Positions 26,918 to 35,149 of a stretch of 64,000 nt of DNA are shown in pieces. How positions within the stretch are numbered: the first letter of the stretch is position 1; each line of letters begins with the position of its first letter. Origin of the DNA: Mastigocoleus testarum BC008 (GTDB lineage Bacteria; Cyanobacteriota; Cyanobacteriia; Cyanobacteriales; Nostocaceae); the NCBI RefSeq assembly GCF_001456025.1, contig NZ_LMTZ01000086.1, positions 62,001 to 126,000 of the forward strand, written 5' to 3'. The translations under genes and the position numbers were made by a program. Below the pieces are notes generated by a model. It did no database searches. It had not been told where the DNA came from and saw nothing but the letters and a program-made list of their open reading frames with translations.

Positions 26918-29185
26918 ATGAGTTCCTCCCAACCCCCACAAAAACCAAAAACCTTCCTTGGTCAAATGACTCAAGCAGTACAGACATTTCAAGCGAGGGT
27001 TGATTTTTCTAAACTGGCACTCAAGCCAAATGCTAGAGTGCCGGAATTATTAGTGCAAGATACCGGGACGGATAAGGCAGAGGTATACCCGCTACTGGGC
27101 GATCGGTATGTACTAGGTCGCAGTTCTAAGTCCTGCGATATCATTGTACGCAATCCAGTTGTCAGCCAAATTCATCTGTCCCTGTCGCGGGATTCAACAC
27201 AACGCAAGCCCGCGTTCATTATCAAGGATGAAGGCTCAACTAATGGAATTTATCGTGGCAAGCGCCGTGTTAATTCCTTAGAACTGCGACATGGAGATGT
27301 CCTTACCCTGGGACCACCAGAATTAGCAGCTTCTGTGCGACTCCAGTATATCGATCCACCACCTTTACTGTTTAAGGCTGTAACTTTTGCCGGTTATGGG
27401 GTTGTTGGTGTCACAACTTTAGTTGCATTGGTAATTGGTATTGAGTGGTTAAAATTTCCTGTGCGACCTTTACCGGGAGCCACAAGGGCACCTGTAATTA
27501 TCTATGCTGGTGATGGGGAAACTCCTTTACGTAGACCCAACAGTATTAAACATGTAGATAAAAAGAAAATCTCTGATTTTGGGCCATATTTAGCTAATGC
27601 AGTAATAGCCTCAGAAGATAGCCGTTATTATTGGCATTTTGGAGTAGATCCTTTAGGAGTAACCAGAGCGGTACTAATTAACACCCGCAGTGGCGATGTC
27701 CAACAGGGAGCGAGTACAGTTACCCAGCAAGTAGCACGCAGTTTGTTCCGCGATTATGTTGGAAGGCAAGATTCTCTAGGAAGAAAATTACGAGAAGCGA
27801 TCGTTTCCTTAAAATTAGAAACTTTTTATAGCAAAGATAAAATTTTACTAACTTATTTAAACAGAGTTTATCTGGGTGTTGATACTTACGGTTTTGAGGA
27901 TGCTTCTAATTATTATTTTGGAAAATCGGCTAAAGAACTAACTCTTGCAGAAGCTGCGACTTTAGTTGCAATTTTACCAGCACCTAACGGGTTTAACTTT
28001 TGCGGTAGCGCTAGGAGTAAACAATCAATTATTGGCTATCGTAACCGTGTAATTAAACGGATGCTAAGCCAGGGTAAAATTAGAGAACAAGAAGCAAATC
28101 GCGCGCGCCGTTCGGCAATTGAAATCGATCCTAAAGTTTGTGAGAGACAAGCAGGAACGATCGCGCCTTATTTCTACACCTATGTCTTTCAAGAATTAGA
28201 ATCTATTTTGGGACGAGAACTCGCCACAGAAGGAAATTTAATTATCGAAACCCAATTAGATCCAAAAATCCAAAAACAAGCAGAAACTGAATTAAAAAAT
28301 CATGTGAGTAATGCTGGCTCAAGATTTCGCTTTTCCCAAGGAGCAATAGTAACTCTTGATTCAAGTACTGGTGGAATTTTGGCAATGGTGGGGGGTACCG
28401 ATTTCAAAACCAGTCAGTTTAATCGTGCTTTTCAAGCAAAACGACAGCCCGGTTCAACCTTTAAAGTTTTTGCTTATACTGCTGCACTGGAACAAGGTAT
28501 TTCTTTAGGAAGAAATTATTCTTGTACCTCTTTAGTGTGGCGGGGTTTTAGGTATAAACCCTGTCGAACGAGTAGCACTGGTAGTTTAGATGTTGCAACT
28601 GGTCTTGCTCTTTCAGAAAACCCAATAGCCTTACGTTTAGCACAGGACGTAGGACTTGATAATGTAGTAGAAAATGCTCAGCGTTTGGGGGTAAAATCCA
28701 AGCTCGATCCAGTTCCTGGATTAGTTTTGGGTCAAAGTGTTGTTAATGTCTTGGAAATGACCGGGTCTTTTGCGGCTATTGGCAATCAAGGCTTGTGGAA
28801 TCGCCCCCATGCCATTAGTAGAATATTAGACAGCAGCGATTGTCCGGATAACAACCCAAAAAATTGTCGGGTTATTTACTCCTTCGATCAGGATCGGGAA
28901 GCAAACAGAAGAGTTCTTAAAACTAGTATTGCTAATAGAATGACCGGGTTGCTACAGCAGGTGGTTACCAGAGGTACCGGTCGTGGAGCACAGATTGGAT
29001 TAAGAGCCGCAGGTAAAACTGGAACCACTGATAGAAATGTTGACTTGTGGTTTATCGGCTTTGTCCCCAGTCGAAGGATTGCAACTGGTATTTGGTTGGG
29101 AAATGACAATAATTCTCCCACACGAGGTAGTAGTGCCCAAGCTGCGCAACTTTGGGGAAGTTATATGGGCAAAATTTTACGCTGA
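26918..29185 (+). CDS. Class A penicillin-binding protein with N-terminal FHA domain
   Basis: Bifunctional peptidoglycan synthase of 755 residues. Residues about 60-145 form an FHA phosphothreonine-recognition domain (YVLGRSSKSCDI, SQIHLSLS, DEGSTNGIYRG) on the cytoplasmic side. One membrane helix follows at about 155-180. The glycosyltransferase-51 domain has catalytic Glu233 in ASEDSRYYWHFG and QGASTVTQQVARSLF. The transpeptidase has Ser513-x-x-Lys516 (PGSTFK), Ser566-Glu-Asn568 and Lys700-Thr-Gly (AGKTGTTD). All catalytic residues are present. The FHA domain suggests recruitment or control by a Ser/Thr kinase. The gene is monocistronic. Confidence 0.93.
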   Translation: MSSSQPPQKPKTFLGQMTQAVQTFQARVDFSKLALKPNARVPELLVQDTGTDKAEVYPLLGDRYVLGRSSKSCDIIVRNPVVSQIHLSLSRDSTQRKPAFIIKDEGSTNGIYRGKRRVNSLELRHGDVLTLGPPELAASVRLQYIDPPPLLFKAVTFAGYGVVGVTTLVALVIGIEWLKFPVRPLPGATRAPVIIYAGDGETPLRRPNSIKHVDKKKISDFGPYLANAVIASEDSRYYWHFGVDPLGVTRAVLINTRSGDVQQGASTVTQQVARSLFRDYVGRQDSLGRKLREAIVSLKLETFYSKDKILLTYLNRVYLGVDTYGFEDASNYYFGKSAKELTLAEAATLVAILPAPNGFNFCGSARSKQSIIGYRNRVIKRMLSQGKIREQEANRARRSAIEIDPKVCERQAGTIAPYFYTYVFQELESILGRELATEGNLIIETQLDPKIQKQAETELKNHVSNAGSRFRFSQGAIVTLDSSTGGILAMVGGTDFKTSQFNRAFQAKRQPGSTFKVFAYTAALEQGISLGRNYSCTSLVWRGFRYKPCRTSSTGSLDVATGLALSENPIALRLAQDVGLDNVVENAQRLGVKSKLDPVPGLVLGQSVVNVLEMTGSFAAIGNQGLWNRPHAISRILDSSDCPDNNPKNCRVIYSFDQDREANRRVLKTSIANRMTGLLQQVVTRGTGRGAQIGLRAAGKTGTTDRNVDLWFIGFVPSRRIATGIWLGNDNNSPTRGSSAQAAQLWGSYMGKILR

Positions 29186-29358
29186 AAATCAATTTTATTA
29201 ATCAGAAATACCAGTAATTCCAAAAAATTTTTTACAGCCAAAATCACGCAATTTTAGTATTTTTTTGTAAATTAGCATAATCCCGTTTTACCCATCCCTA
29301 TAGAATTTTAGTGTTAAATAAATAACTAAGAAATCCTAGGGTTAAACAACGGAATACG

Positions 29359-29766
29359 ATGAATAGACGTGATTTTATTTCTTGGGTTGGCGTAGGTGCG
29401 TTAGCAAGTTTTTTACCGGTGACGATTGCTGCTTGTTCCTCTCGCCGTGTGATCAAAGATTGGCAAAAAGTAGGTAGTAAAGCCAATTTAGATGCTAACA
29501 AACAATTACTTCAGGAAGGGGCTGCTTTTGGTAAAGTTTTGTTAGTACAAATATCCAATACAGATAATCCCGTAGCTGTCGATCCTACTTGTCCCCATGC
29601 TGGTTGTGCGGTGGATTGGAACAGCGATCGTCAGAAATTTGTTTGTCCTTGTCATCAATCAGAATTTACTGCTGACGGTCAAGTAACAAGAGCACCAGCA
29701 AGAGTACCTCTGACAATTTATGCGACCAAAATCGAAGGTGACGACATCTTTGTTAAATCAGTTTAG
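29359..29766 (+). CDS. Small Rieske [2Fe-2S] protein with Tat-type signal
   Basis: The 135-residue protein starts NRRDFISWVGVGALASFLP, a twin-arginine signal, with a possible lipobox TIAAC. The Rieske cluster ligands are in CPHAGC and CPCHQS (two Cys, two His), followed by the conserved FTADGQVTRAPARVPL. It lacks the N-terminal anchor sequence of the cytochrome b6f PetC subunit and resembles small stand-alone Rieske proteins near the arsenite-oxidase/PetC border. Its electron partner is unknown. The gene lies 174 bp after the PBP gene. Confidence 0.85.
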   Translation: MNRRDFISWVGVGALASFLPVTIAACSSRRVIKDWQKVGSKANLDANKQLLQEGAAFGKVLLVQISNTDNPVAVDPTCPHAGCAVDWNSDRQKFVCPCHQSEFTADGQVTRAPARVPLTIYATKIEGDDIFVKSV

Positions 29767-30232
29767 GTTCAAATCAATTTGGGTGCTTTTATATCTTCCA
29801 CGTTTAGTAGTTGTTCTGTGTTTGTTTCTAACTTTTTTAGGAATGAGTGTGGAAAATTTCAGAATTAGAGAGGTGTCCAAAATATTTTCTAAAATTATTC
29901 TTTAAAATTAACAACGTATTTTTTACTAAGATTTATTAAGTAAATATTATTTAATTATTTAATTACAAAAATATCAAATTGAGAGTAGTAAAATACCTTG
30001 ATAATTTTATTGACGCTAATTATTTTGTTTGCTAAAGCTTAATTAAATTATTAATTTTTATCACAAATTTCCATGAATCCGATTTTAGAACTGTCAATAA
30101 TTGCCTTGAATTAAGAGCTTGGCTAAGAGTTTATTAAGTGATATTACAATTGATGCAAAAATATTGAGAAATTGTCTGAAATAAAAACCAGGCTCTAAGG
30201 TAGAACTTAAGGAAAGCGACGAGACAAATCCC
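29767..30232. other. Intergenic region, no gene seen
   Basis: About 465 bp of AT-rich DNA contain no supported gene or obvious hairpin. Confidence 0.6.
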
Positions 30233-30544
30233 ATGAATAATATTCAAAAATATCGTTTTGTCTGTACCCTAACTTTTGGCGATATTTATGGTCAGATAGT
30301 TGTTTGGTTAATTACGGTTACTTTGAGTTTGGCATCAGCCCTAGCTTTAATGGGTGCTAGACGTCCTGTATATGCTCTAGCCACAGTAGGTTTAGTTGTC
30401 TTGCTATCATTACCATTTTTGCTATTTGCCTTCGTAACCACCTTATTAAATCACGTAGAATTATCTGCTATAGATACTGAAAGTAGTATGGACAAAATAC
30501 CCAGTGGTATTTCAGGACAAAGACCCGTACAAGCGAATAGTTAA
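30233..30544 (+). CDS. Small conserved membrane protein
   Basis: A 103-residue protein with two adjacent membrane helices (residues about 20-40 and 48-70) and a polar Ser-rich tail. I do not recognise a named family, although the composition and a well-placed terminator downstream support a real gene. A purine-rich GGAAAGCGACGAG precedes the ATG. It lies upstream of sdhA but is separated from it by an intrinsic terminator. Confidence 0.65.
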   Translation: MNNIQKYRFVCTLTFGDIYGQIVVWLITVTLSLASALALMGARRPVYALATVGLVVLLSLPFLLFAFVTTLLNHVELSAIDTESSMDKIPSGISGQRPVQANS

Positions 30545-30634
30545 ATCAATAATTTGTTGGAAATAAAAATAACGAATTTACATACTTAAGTTATTCGCGG
30601 GTAGACTATAAACCAATACCTAATGTAACTATAT

Positions 30635-30660
30635 TTCCCTGTGTGAAGCAGGGAATTTTT
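30635..30660 (+). terminator. Intrinsic terminator
   Basis: Stem TTCCCTG/CAGGGAA (30635-30641 with 30649-30655), a 7-base loop and five T residues end the small membrane protein transcript. Confidence 0.88.
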
Positions 30661-30748
30661 GTGTGTTTGAGTTGAGAATTTGATAATTTTTATTGATTAG
30701 TAAGTACATAAAAATAAAAATTGCAATCTAGGATATCAGGGACTAATT

Positions 30749-32476
30749 ATGCTTGAATTTGATGTAATTATTGTTGGGGGTGGATTGGCTGGGTCTCGTG
30801 CTGCGGTTGAAATTGCCAAGACCGATCCTAGTTTGAAAATTGCAGTTGTAGCTAAAACTCACCCGATTCGTTCCCATTCTGTTGCAGCACAGGGGGGTAT
30901 TGCTGCTTCGTTAAAAAATGTTGATGAGCAAGATAGCTGGAAAGCTCATGCTTTTGATACAGTTAAGGGTTCTGACTATTTAGCAGATCAAGATGCAGTA
31001 GAAATTCTCACTCAGGAAGCACCTGATGTTGTGATCGATTTGGAGCACATGGGAGTTTTATTTTCCCGTCTACCGGACGGACGTATAGCCCAACGTGCTT
31101 TTGGTGGACATTCCCACAATCGAACCTGTTACGCAGCAGATAAAACAGGTCATGCGATTCTTCATGAGTTAGTAAATAACCTACGGCGCTTCGGGGTAAC
31201 AATTTTAGATGAATGGTATGTAATGCGCTTAATTTTGACTGAAGGTCAAGCAAAAGGCGTGGTAGCGTACCGAATTCTCGATGGACATTTAGAGGTAATT
31301 CGGGCTAAAGCTGTAATGTTTGCCACTGGGGGTTATGGTCGAGTTTTTAATACTACTTCCAATGATTATGCTTCCACTGGTGATGGCTTGGCAATGACGG
31401 CTTTGGCGGGATTACCTCTAGAAGATATGGAGTTCGTCCAATTTCATCCCACTGGTTTATATCCTGTAGGTGTACTCATTTCCGAAGCCGTAAGGGGGGA
31501 AGGGGCTTATTTGATTAATTCGGAAGGAGAAAGATTTATGACAAATTATGCTCCTTCTCGCATGGAACTAGCGCCGCGAGATATCACCTCTCGAGCAATC
31601 ACCTGTGAAATTAATGCAGGACGGGGAATTAATTCTGATGGTAGTGCTGGTGGTTCCTTTGTGCACCTGGACTTACGACATATGGGTAAAGAGAAAATCA
31701 TGAGTCGCGTTCCCTTTTGCTGGGAAGAAGCACACCGTCTGGTGGGAGTTGATGCGGTAATAGAGCCAATTCCGGTACGTCCAACCATTCATTATTGTAT
31801 GGGTGGAATTCCTGTTAATACTGATGGGAAAGTCCGTGGTAGTGCTGATACCTTAGTAGAAGGATTTTTTGCTGCGGGGGAAAGTGCTTGCGTTTCAGTT
31901 CATGGAGCTAATCGCCTGGGTAGCAACTCTTTGTTAGAGTGTGTAGTCTATGGACGTAGAACCGGCGCTGCGATCGCTCAGTATGTCCAAAATCGTAAAT
32001 TACCTACCATAGACGAGCAAGAATACCTCGAACAAGCAAAAGAGGAAATTCAAAGCTTGTTAAATCAGTCTGGAAAATATCGCATTGGAGAAATTCGTCA
32101 AGCTTTCCAAGATTGCATGACCCAATATTGTGGTGTTTTCCGTACAGAAGCATTAATGAGTAAGGGATTAGAAAAAATCCAAGAGCTACAGCAGCAGTGT
32201 GCAGAAATATACTTAGATGACAAAGGTAGTGGTTGGAATACAGAAATTATCGAAGCTCTGGAATTAAGAAGCTTGATGGTGGTAGGTAAAATGATAATGA
32301 CATCAGCCTTGAATCGCCAGGAAAGCCGCGGGGCTCATTGTCGAGATGATTATCCTCAAAGAGATGATACTAAGTTTCTCCGCCATACGATGGCTTATTA
32401 TTCAAGTGCTGATATTGATGTTCGGTATGCTCCTGTAAATATAAGTATGTTTCAACCCAAGGAACGAAAGTATTGA
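30749..32476 (+). CDS. sdhA: Succinate dehydrogenase / fumarate reductase flavoprotein subunit
   Basis: Oxidises succinate to fumarate with covalent FAD. The 575-residue protein has FAD motif VGGGLAGSRAA, the flavin-linking His region IRSHSVAAQGGIAA, substrate-site FGGHSHNRTCYAADKTGH, FVQFHPTGLYP, SEAVRGEGAYLIN and HGANRLGSNSLLECVVYGRR. The C-terminal capping helices ESRGAHCRDDYPQRDD are complete. No sdhB or membrane anchor genes flank it, as usual in cyanobacteria, where SdhA and SdhB are encoded apart. It acts in the respiratory/thylakoid electron chain. Confidence 0.93.
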   Translation: MLEFDVIIVGGGLAGSRAAVEIAKTDPSLKIAVVAKTHPIRSHSVAAQGGIAASLKNVDEQDSWKAHAFDTVKGSDYLADQDAVEILTQEAPDVVIDLEHMGVLFSRLPDGRIAQRAFGGHSHNRTCYAADKTGHAILHELVNNLRRFGVTILDEWYVMRLILTEGQAKGVVAYRILDGHLEVIRAKAVMFATGGYGRVFNTTSNDYASTGDGLAMTALAGLPLEDMEFVQFHPTGLYPVGVLISEAVRGEGAYLINSEGERFMTNYAPSRMELAPRDITSRAITCEINAGRGINSDGSAGGSFVHLDLRHMGKEKIMSRVPFCWEEAHRLVGVDAVIEPIPVRPTIHYCMGGIPVNTDGKVRGSADTLVEGFFAAGESACVSVHGANRLGSNSLLECVVYGRRTGAAIAQYVQNRKLPTIDEQEYLEQAKEEIQSLLNQSGKYRIGEIRQAFQDCMTQYCGVFRTEALMSKGLEKIQELQQQCAEIYLDDKGSGWNTEIIEALELRSLMVVGKMIMTSALNRQESRGAHCRDDYPQRDDTKFLRHTMAYYSSADIDVRYAPVNISMFQPKERKY

Positions 32477-32513
32477 TTGGAGATTGAGGATTGGAGATTG
32501 GAGATTGGAGATT
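32477..32513. repeat. Heptamer short tandem repeat (GGAGATT)
   Basis: About five GGAGATT units follow the sdhA stop codon directly. Confidence 0.85.
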
Positions 32514-32548
32514 AGGTAATTTGTTACCAAGAAAGGCAGAAGTACGAC

Positions 32549-32731
32549 GGCAGAAGGCAGAAGGCCTGTGCCGTAAGGCTTCTGGTGACCGGAGGGAGCA
32601 AGGGTTTAAGGCCCCCACCAAAATGAAATTTGGTGGCCTGCAATTGGTAGTGGGTCGGTTAGCGCAGCGTGACCGCAGGTCTAGCCCCTACCAATTGCTC
32701 CATAAAAGCCCTCTGCCTCCTGCCTTCTGCC
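32549..32731. repeat. MITE-like foldback element
   Basis: Terminal arms of 17 bp (32549-32565 and 32715-32731) are inverted with one mismatch and rich in GCAGAAG. Inside are two further hairpins: CCACCAAA/TTTGGTGG (32615-32622 with 32629-32636) and CAATTGGTAG/CTACCAATTG (32641-32650 with 32688-32697). The GC content is higher than that of the surroundings. There is no transposase frame. Confidence 0.65.
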
Positions 32732-32805
32732 TTCTTCACTTGTTACTTGTTACTTTTGAGTTTTTACTAAAGATTAAGCAATTTGCAGTATAATTACTTA
32801 TTAAT

Positions 32806-32939
32806 GAAGGGGAGTAGCTGTTGGTAAAGCATTAAATGCTGCCAATGTACCTGAATCAACATACTGGTGATGAGCCTGGTTCGGTAACATAAGGCTTTTT
32901 AGAAGAATACTTCATAAGCTATAAGTAAGCGAGACCTTC
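32806..32939 (+). promoter_or_regulatory. yybP-ykoY manganese riboswitch aptamer
   Basis: The 5-prime signature GAAGGGGAGTAGC (32806-32818) and the 3-prime signature AGCGAGACCTTC (32928-32939) match the two conserved strands of the yybP-ykoY (Mn2+) riboswitch. GAAGG pairs with CCTTC to form P1, leaving the GGAGTA and GAGA metal-site loops. A P2-type hairpin (TTGG, AGCATT/AATGCT, CCAA) follows, then two further arms. It lies 87 bp upstream of an Mnx/UPF0016 manganese exporter, a class of gene known to be governed by this riboswitch. Confidence 0.88.
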
Positions 32940-33022
32940 ACTAAGTTCGTAGAGATGCGAGCTTGGTGAAGTCTTGCAACTCTCATCAAGCTCGCAGGAT
33001 TTGTAAATATCAGGGAGCTTGA
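32936..33022 (+). promoter_or_regulatory. Riboswitch expression platform controlling ribosome binding
   Basis: Three mutually exclusive helices can be read. A:B pairs 32936-32950 with 32957-32971 and overlaps the 3-prime strand of P1. B:C pairs 32957-32969 with 32983-32995. C:D pairs 32986-32993 with 33015-33022 and covers the GGGAG ribosome site (33013-33017). There is no T-run, so control should be translational. With P1 formed, B is free to hold C, and the ribosome site opens. Confidence 0.75.
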
Positions 33023-33026
33023 GAAA

Positions 33027-33668
33027 GTGCTAGAGGCTTTTACTAAAGGTTTACTATTAATTGGAATTTCAGAACTTGGTGATAAAACTTTTTTTATCGC
33101 CATGATTTTGTCTATAAAGCACTCGCGAAAATTGGTATTGTTAGCTGCGATTGCTGCTTTAGGATTAATGACTGTACTTTCTGCACTCCTAGGACAAGTT
33201 GCTTCACTGTTACCGAAAATTTACATTGAGGTCGCAGAATTTATTTTATTTTTTGTTTTTGGGATAAAACTACTTTATGACGCCATTAGGATGGATAAAA
33301 TCATTGGCGAGTCAGAAATAATAAAAGAGGCAAATGCTGAGGTAAATGCAGCAGAAAAAAAAATACCGAAGTATAAAAATGTTAGCTACAAAAATATTTT
33401 TCTGATTTTCCTCGAAGCGTTTTTATTAATATTTACTGCTGAGTGGGGAGATAGAACCCAAATTGCCACTATTGCTTTAGCGGCAGGAAATAATCCTGTA
33501 GCAGTGAGTTCAGGTGCTATTTTGGGACATACAATTTGTGCTGCGATCGCAGTTACTTCTGGGCGATTCTTGAATAGACGAATATCCGAACGTCAACTCA
33601 CTTTTGCTGGTGGATTTCTATTTCTGATCTTTGCCACTTTAGCAGTCATAAAAATCATAACTACGTAA
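33027..33668 (+). CDS. mnx: Manganese exporter, Mnx/UPF0016 (GDT1) family
   Basis: The 213-residue membrane protein has about six helices in two repeats. Each repeat contains the family motif E-x-G-D-K/R-T: GISELGDKTFFIAM (near residue 15) and AEWGDRTQIATIAL (near 140), linked by a charged loop. In cyanobacteria such proteins move Mn2+ out of the cytosol into the thylakoid lumen or periplasm and protect from Mn excess. The start is GTG, nine bases after GGGAG. A manganese riboswitch precedes it, supporting the substrate call. It has two copies of the motif in one chain and so is the full-length form. Confidence 0.9.
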   Translation: MLEAFTKGLLLIGISELGDKTFFIAMILSIKHSRKLVLLAAIAALGLMTVLSALLGQVASLLPKIYIEVAEFILFFVFGIKLLYDAIRMDKIIGESEIIKEANAEVNAAEKKIPKYKNVSYKNIFLIFLEAFLLIFTAEWGDRTQIATIALAAGNNPVAVSSGAILGHTICAAIAVTSGRFLNRRISERQLTFAGGFLFLIFATLAVIKIITT

Positions 33669-33753
33669 TTAGTTTGGGCAATTCGTTATGAATTCAATTC
33701 TAAAAGCTGTGAACTGCAAGCTTTTAGTCACCCTACGGGCGCGGTCCTTTTTG

Positions 33754-33821
33754 CTGTGCTAACTACGGATTCGCTAATGATTTGTACATAGCGCTATAGC
33801 TTTCGAATTTTGTTAGCACAG
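33754..33821. repeat. Palindromic intergenic element
   Basis: A 10-bp perfect inverted repeat CTGTGCTAAC/GTTAGCACAG flanks a 48-bp interior in the convergent gap between the exporter and TPR genes. It could act as a bidirectional terminator or be a small mobile repeat. Confidence 0.6.
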
Positions 33822-33876
33822 GGCAATAAGACCATCTTGCACTGCCCATAGCATCGCAGAATACTATACTTTGTAC

Positions 33877-34773
33877 TCACTCTTTAGGAGTATTTTTGGA
33901 CGAAGGTGTTTCAGTTGTGGAAGCTGTAGGATTTGGGCTCGGAGTGCTATTTGCCTGACGATTAATTTCATCCTTGTACTTAGCAGGGGCTAGTTCTGCA
34001 GCTTTAGTAAACAATGGTTTTGCTTGATCTACTTTCCCTTGTTGCTTAAGTAATAATGCTTTTGCCATCACCGGACGAAAATCTTGTTTATCATTTTTAA
34101 TGGCGATATCAAAAGCAGCGATCGCCTCCCCATAGCGATTTTCCTTAGCATAAACACTACCAAGTAAAGTCTGAACTGCTGTAACATCAATACTGCCTGG
34201 CTCAACTTTATTTGCTTTTGCTGCAGTAGAGAGGTTATCTTTCAACAAGCTAATAGCTTGCTGAGGTCGTTTTTGTTGGAGCAAAAGACTAACATATGCT
34301 TCTAGCACCTTAGAGTCGCCGGGTTTAGTTTTCAAAGCGGAACGAAAAGCTTTGGCAGCACCTTCTTTATCGCCTACTTGCTGCTTAGCTTGACCGAGCA
34401 ATACAGCATATTCTGCTCGTTCGGGAGCTTTTTTTACTAACTTTTCTAAATCTTCAATTACCGCTTTTATGTCACCTTGTTTTAGACTTAATAGCTGTAG
34501 CCTTGCTTCGATGAGGCGCTTGAGAGCAGCTGTATTTTCTGGCTCCTCCTGAGACAAACGTTGATAAAACTGTACGTCTTTCGTGAGTTTGGAGATTTGT
34601 GCTGCTGCAGGCGAACTTGTTTTAAGTGTGTTTCTTACAGTAGCAGTTTCTTCGTTTGAGGATTGCTCGTTGTTAAAAGCAGCGATAAGGGGAGCAACTG
34701 AAGCTCCAAGCAAACCCACACCAGCCAAACCTAAAACCAAAAACACCATCCAGCGATTGCGTGCTTGAGACAC
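33877..34773 (-). CDS. Membrane-anchored tetratricopeptide repeat protein
   Basis: The 298-residue protein has one N-terminal membrane helix (residues about 9-31). At least four TPR units follow, for example EYAVLLGQAKQQVGDKEGAAKAFRSALKTKPGD and TLLGSVYAKENRYGEAIAAFDIAIKNDKQD. The tail is a low-complexity Ser/Thr/Pro stretch. The GTG start is backed by AAGGAAAG four bases upstream. Such proteins often scaffold photosystem or envelope complexes. The specific partner is unknown. Confidence 0.8.
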   Translation of the reverse strand: MSQARNRWMVFLVLGLAGVGLLGASVAPLIAAFNNEQSSNEETATVRNTLKTSSPAAAQISKLTKDVQFYQRLSQEEPENTAALKRLIEARLQLLSLKQGDIKAVIEDLEKLVKKAPERAEYAVLLGQAKQQVGDKEGAAKAFRSALKTKPGDSKVLEAYVSLLLQQKRPQQAISLLKDNLSTAAKANKVEPGSIDVTAVQTLLGSVYAKENRYGEAIAAFDIAIKNDKQDFRPVMAKALLLKQQGKVDQAKPLFTKAAELAPAKYKDEINRQANSTPSPNPTASTTETPSSKNTPKE

Positions 34774-35149
34774 AAAACTTTCCTTTACTCTAATTTACAA
34801 ATTATGGACTGTAAAAATTGAAAAAACCAAAAAATTTACAAACTTTGCGGAATACCATGAATTGCTTGTGAACTTTATAACAAACAGGCATTTGAACAGC
34901 CAAGTCTAGCAATGATTTTAGGATAAATTGTTGGATTTGTAGCTATGGTATGCTTCCGAAACTAGTATAAAGGCGCTAAATTACACATTTAGTGTGTGTA
35001 TGCATTCCAAATGCGTTTTTAGTATCACACACTGTGCGATTGGGTGGCAAATTGAATTTATCTACTTCGATCTGCCGCACAAAAGCTTTTGAGAACCGCA
35101 ATATTATTAAGTCCCATTACGGGATGTGTCTCCGCCGCAAGGAGTTTTT
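34774..35149. other. Divergent intergenic region
   Basis: About 375 bp hold the divergent promoters of the TPR gene and the basic protein gene. A short palindrome GCATT/AATGC lies near 35005-35016. Otherwise I see nothing. Confidence 0.55.

Noticed and set aside
32477..32793. Small frames over the foldback element after sdhA
   Set aside because: They only translate repeat DNA and show no protein-like composition.
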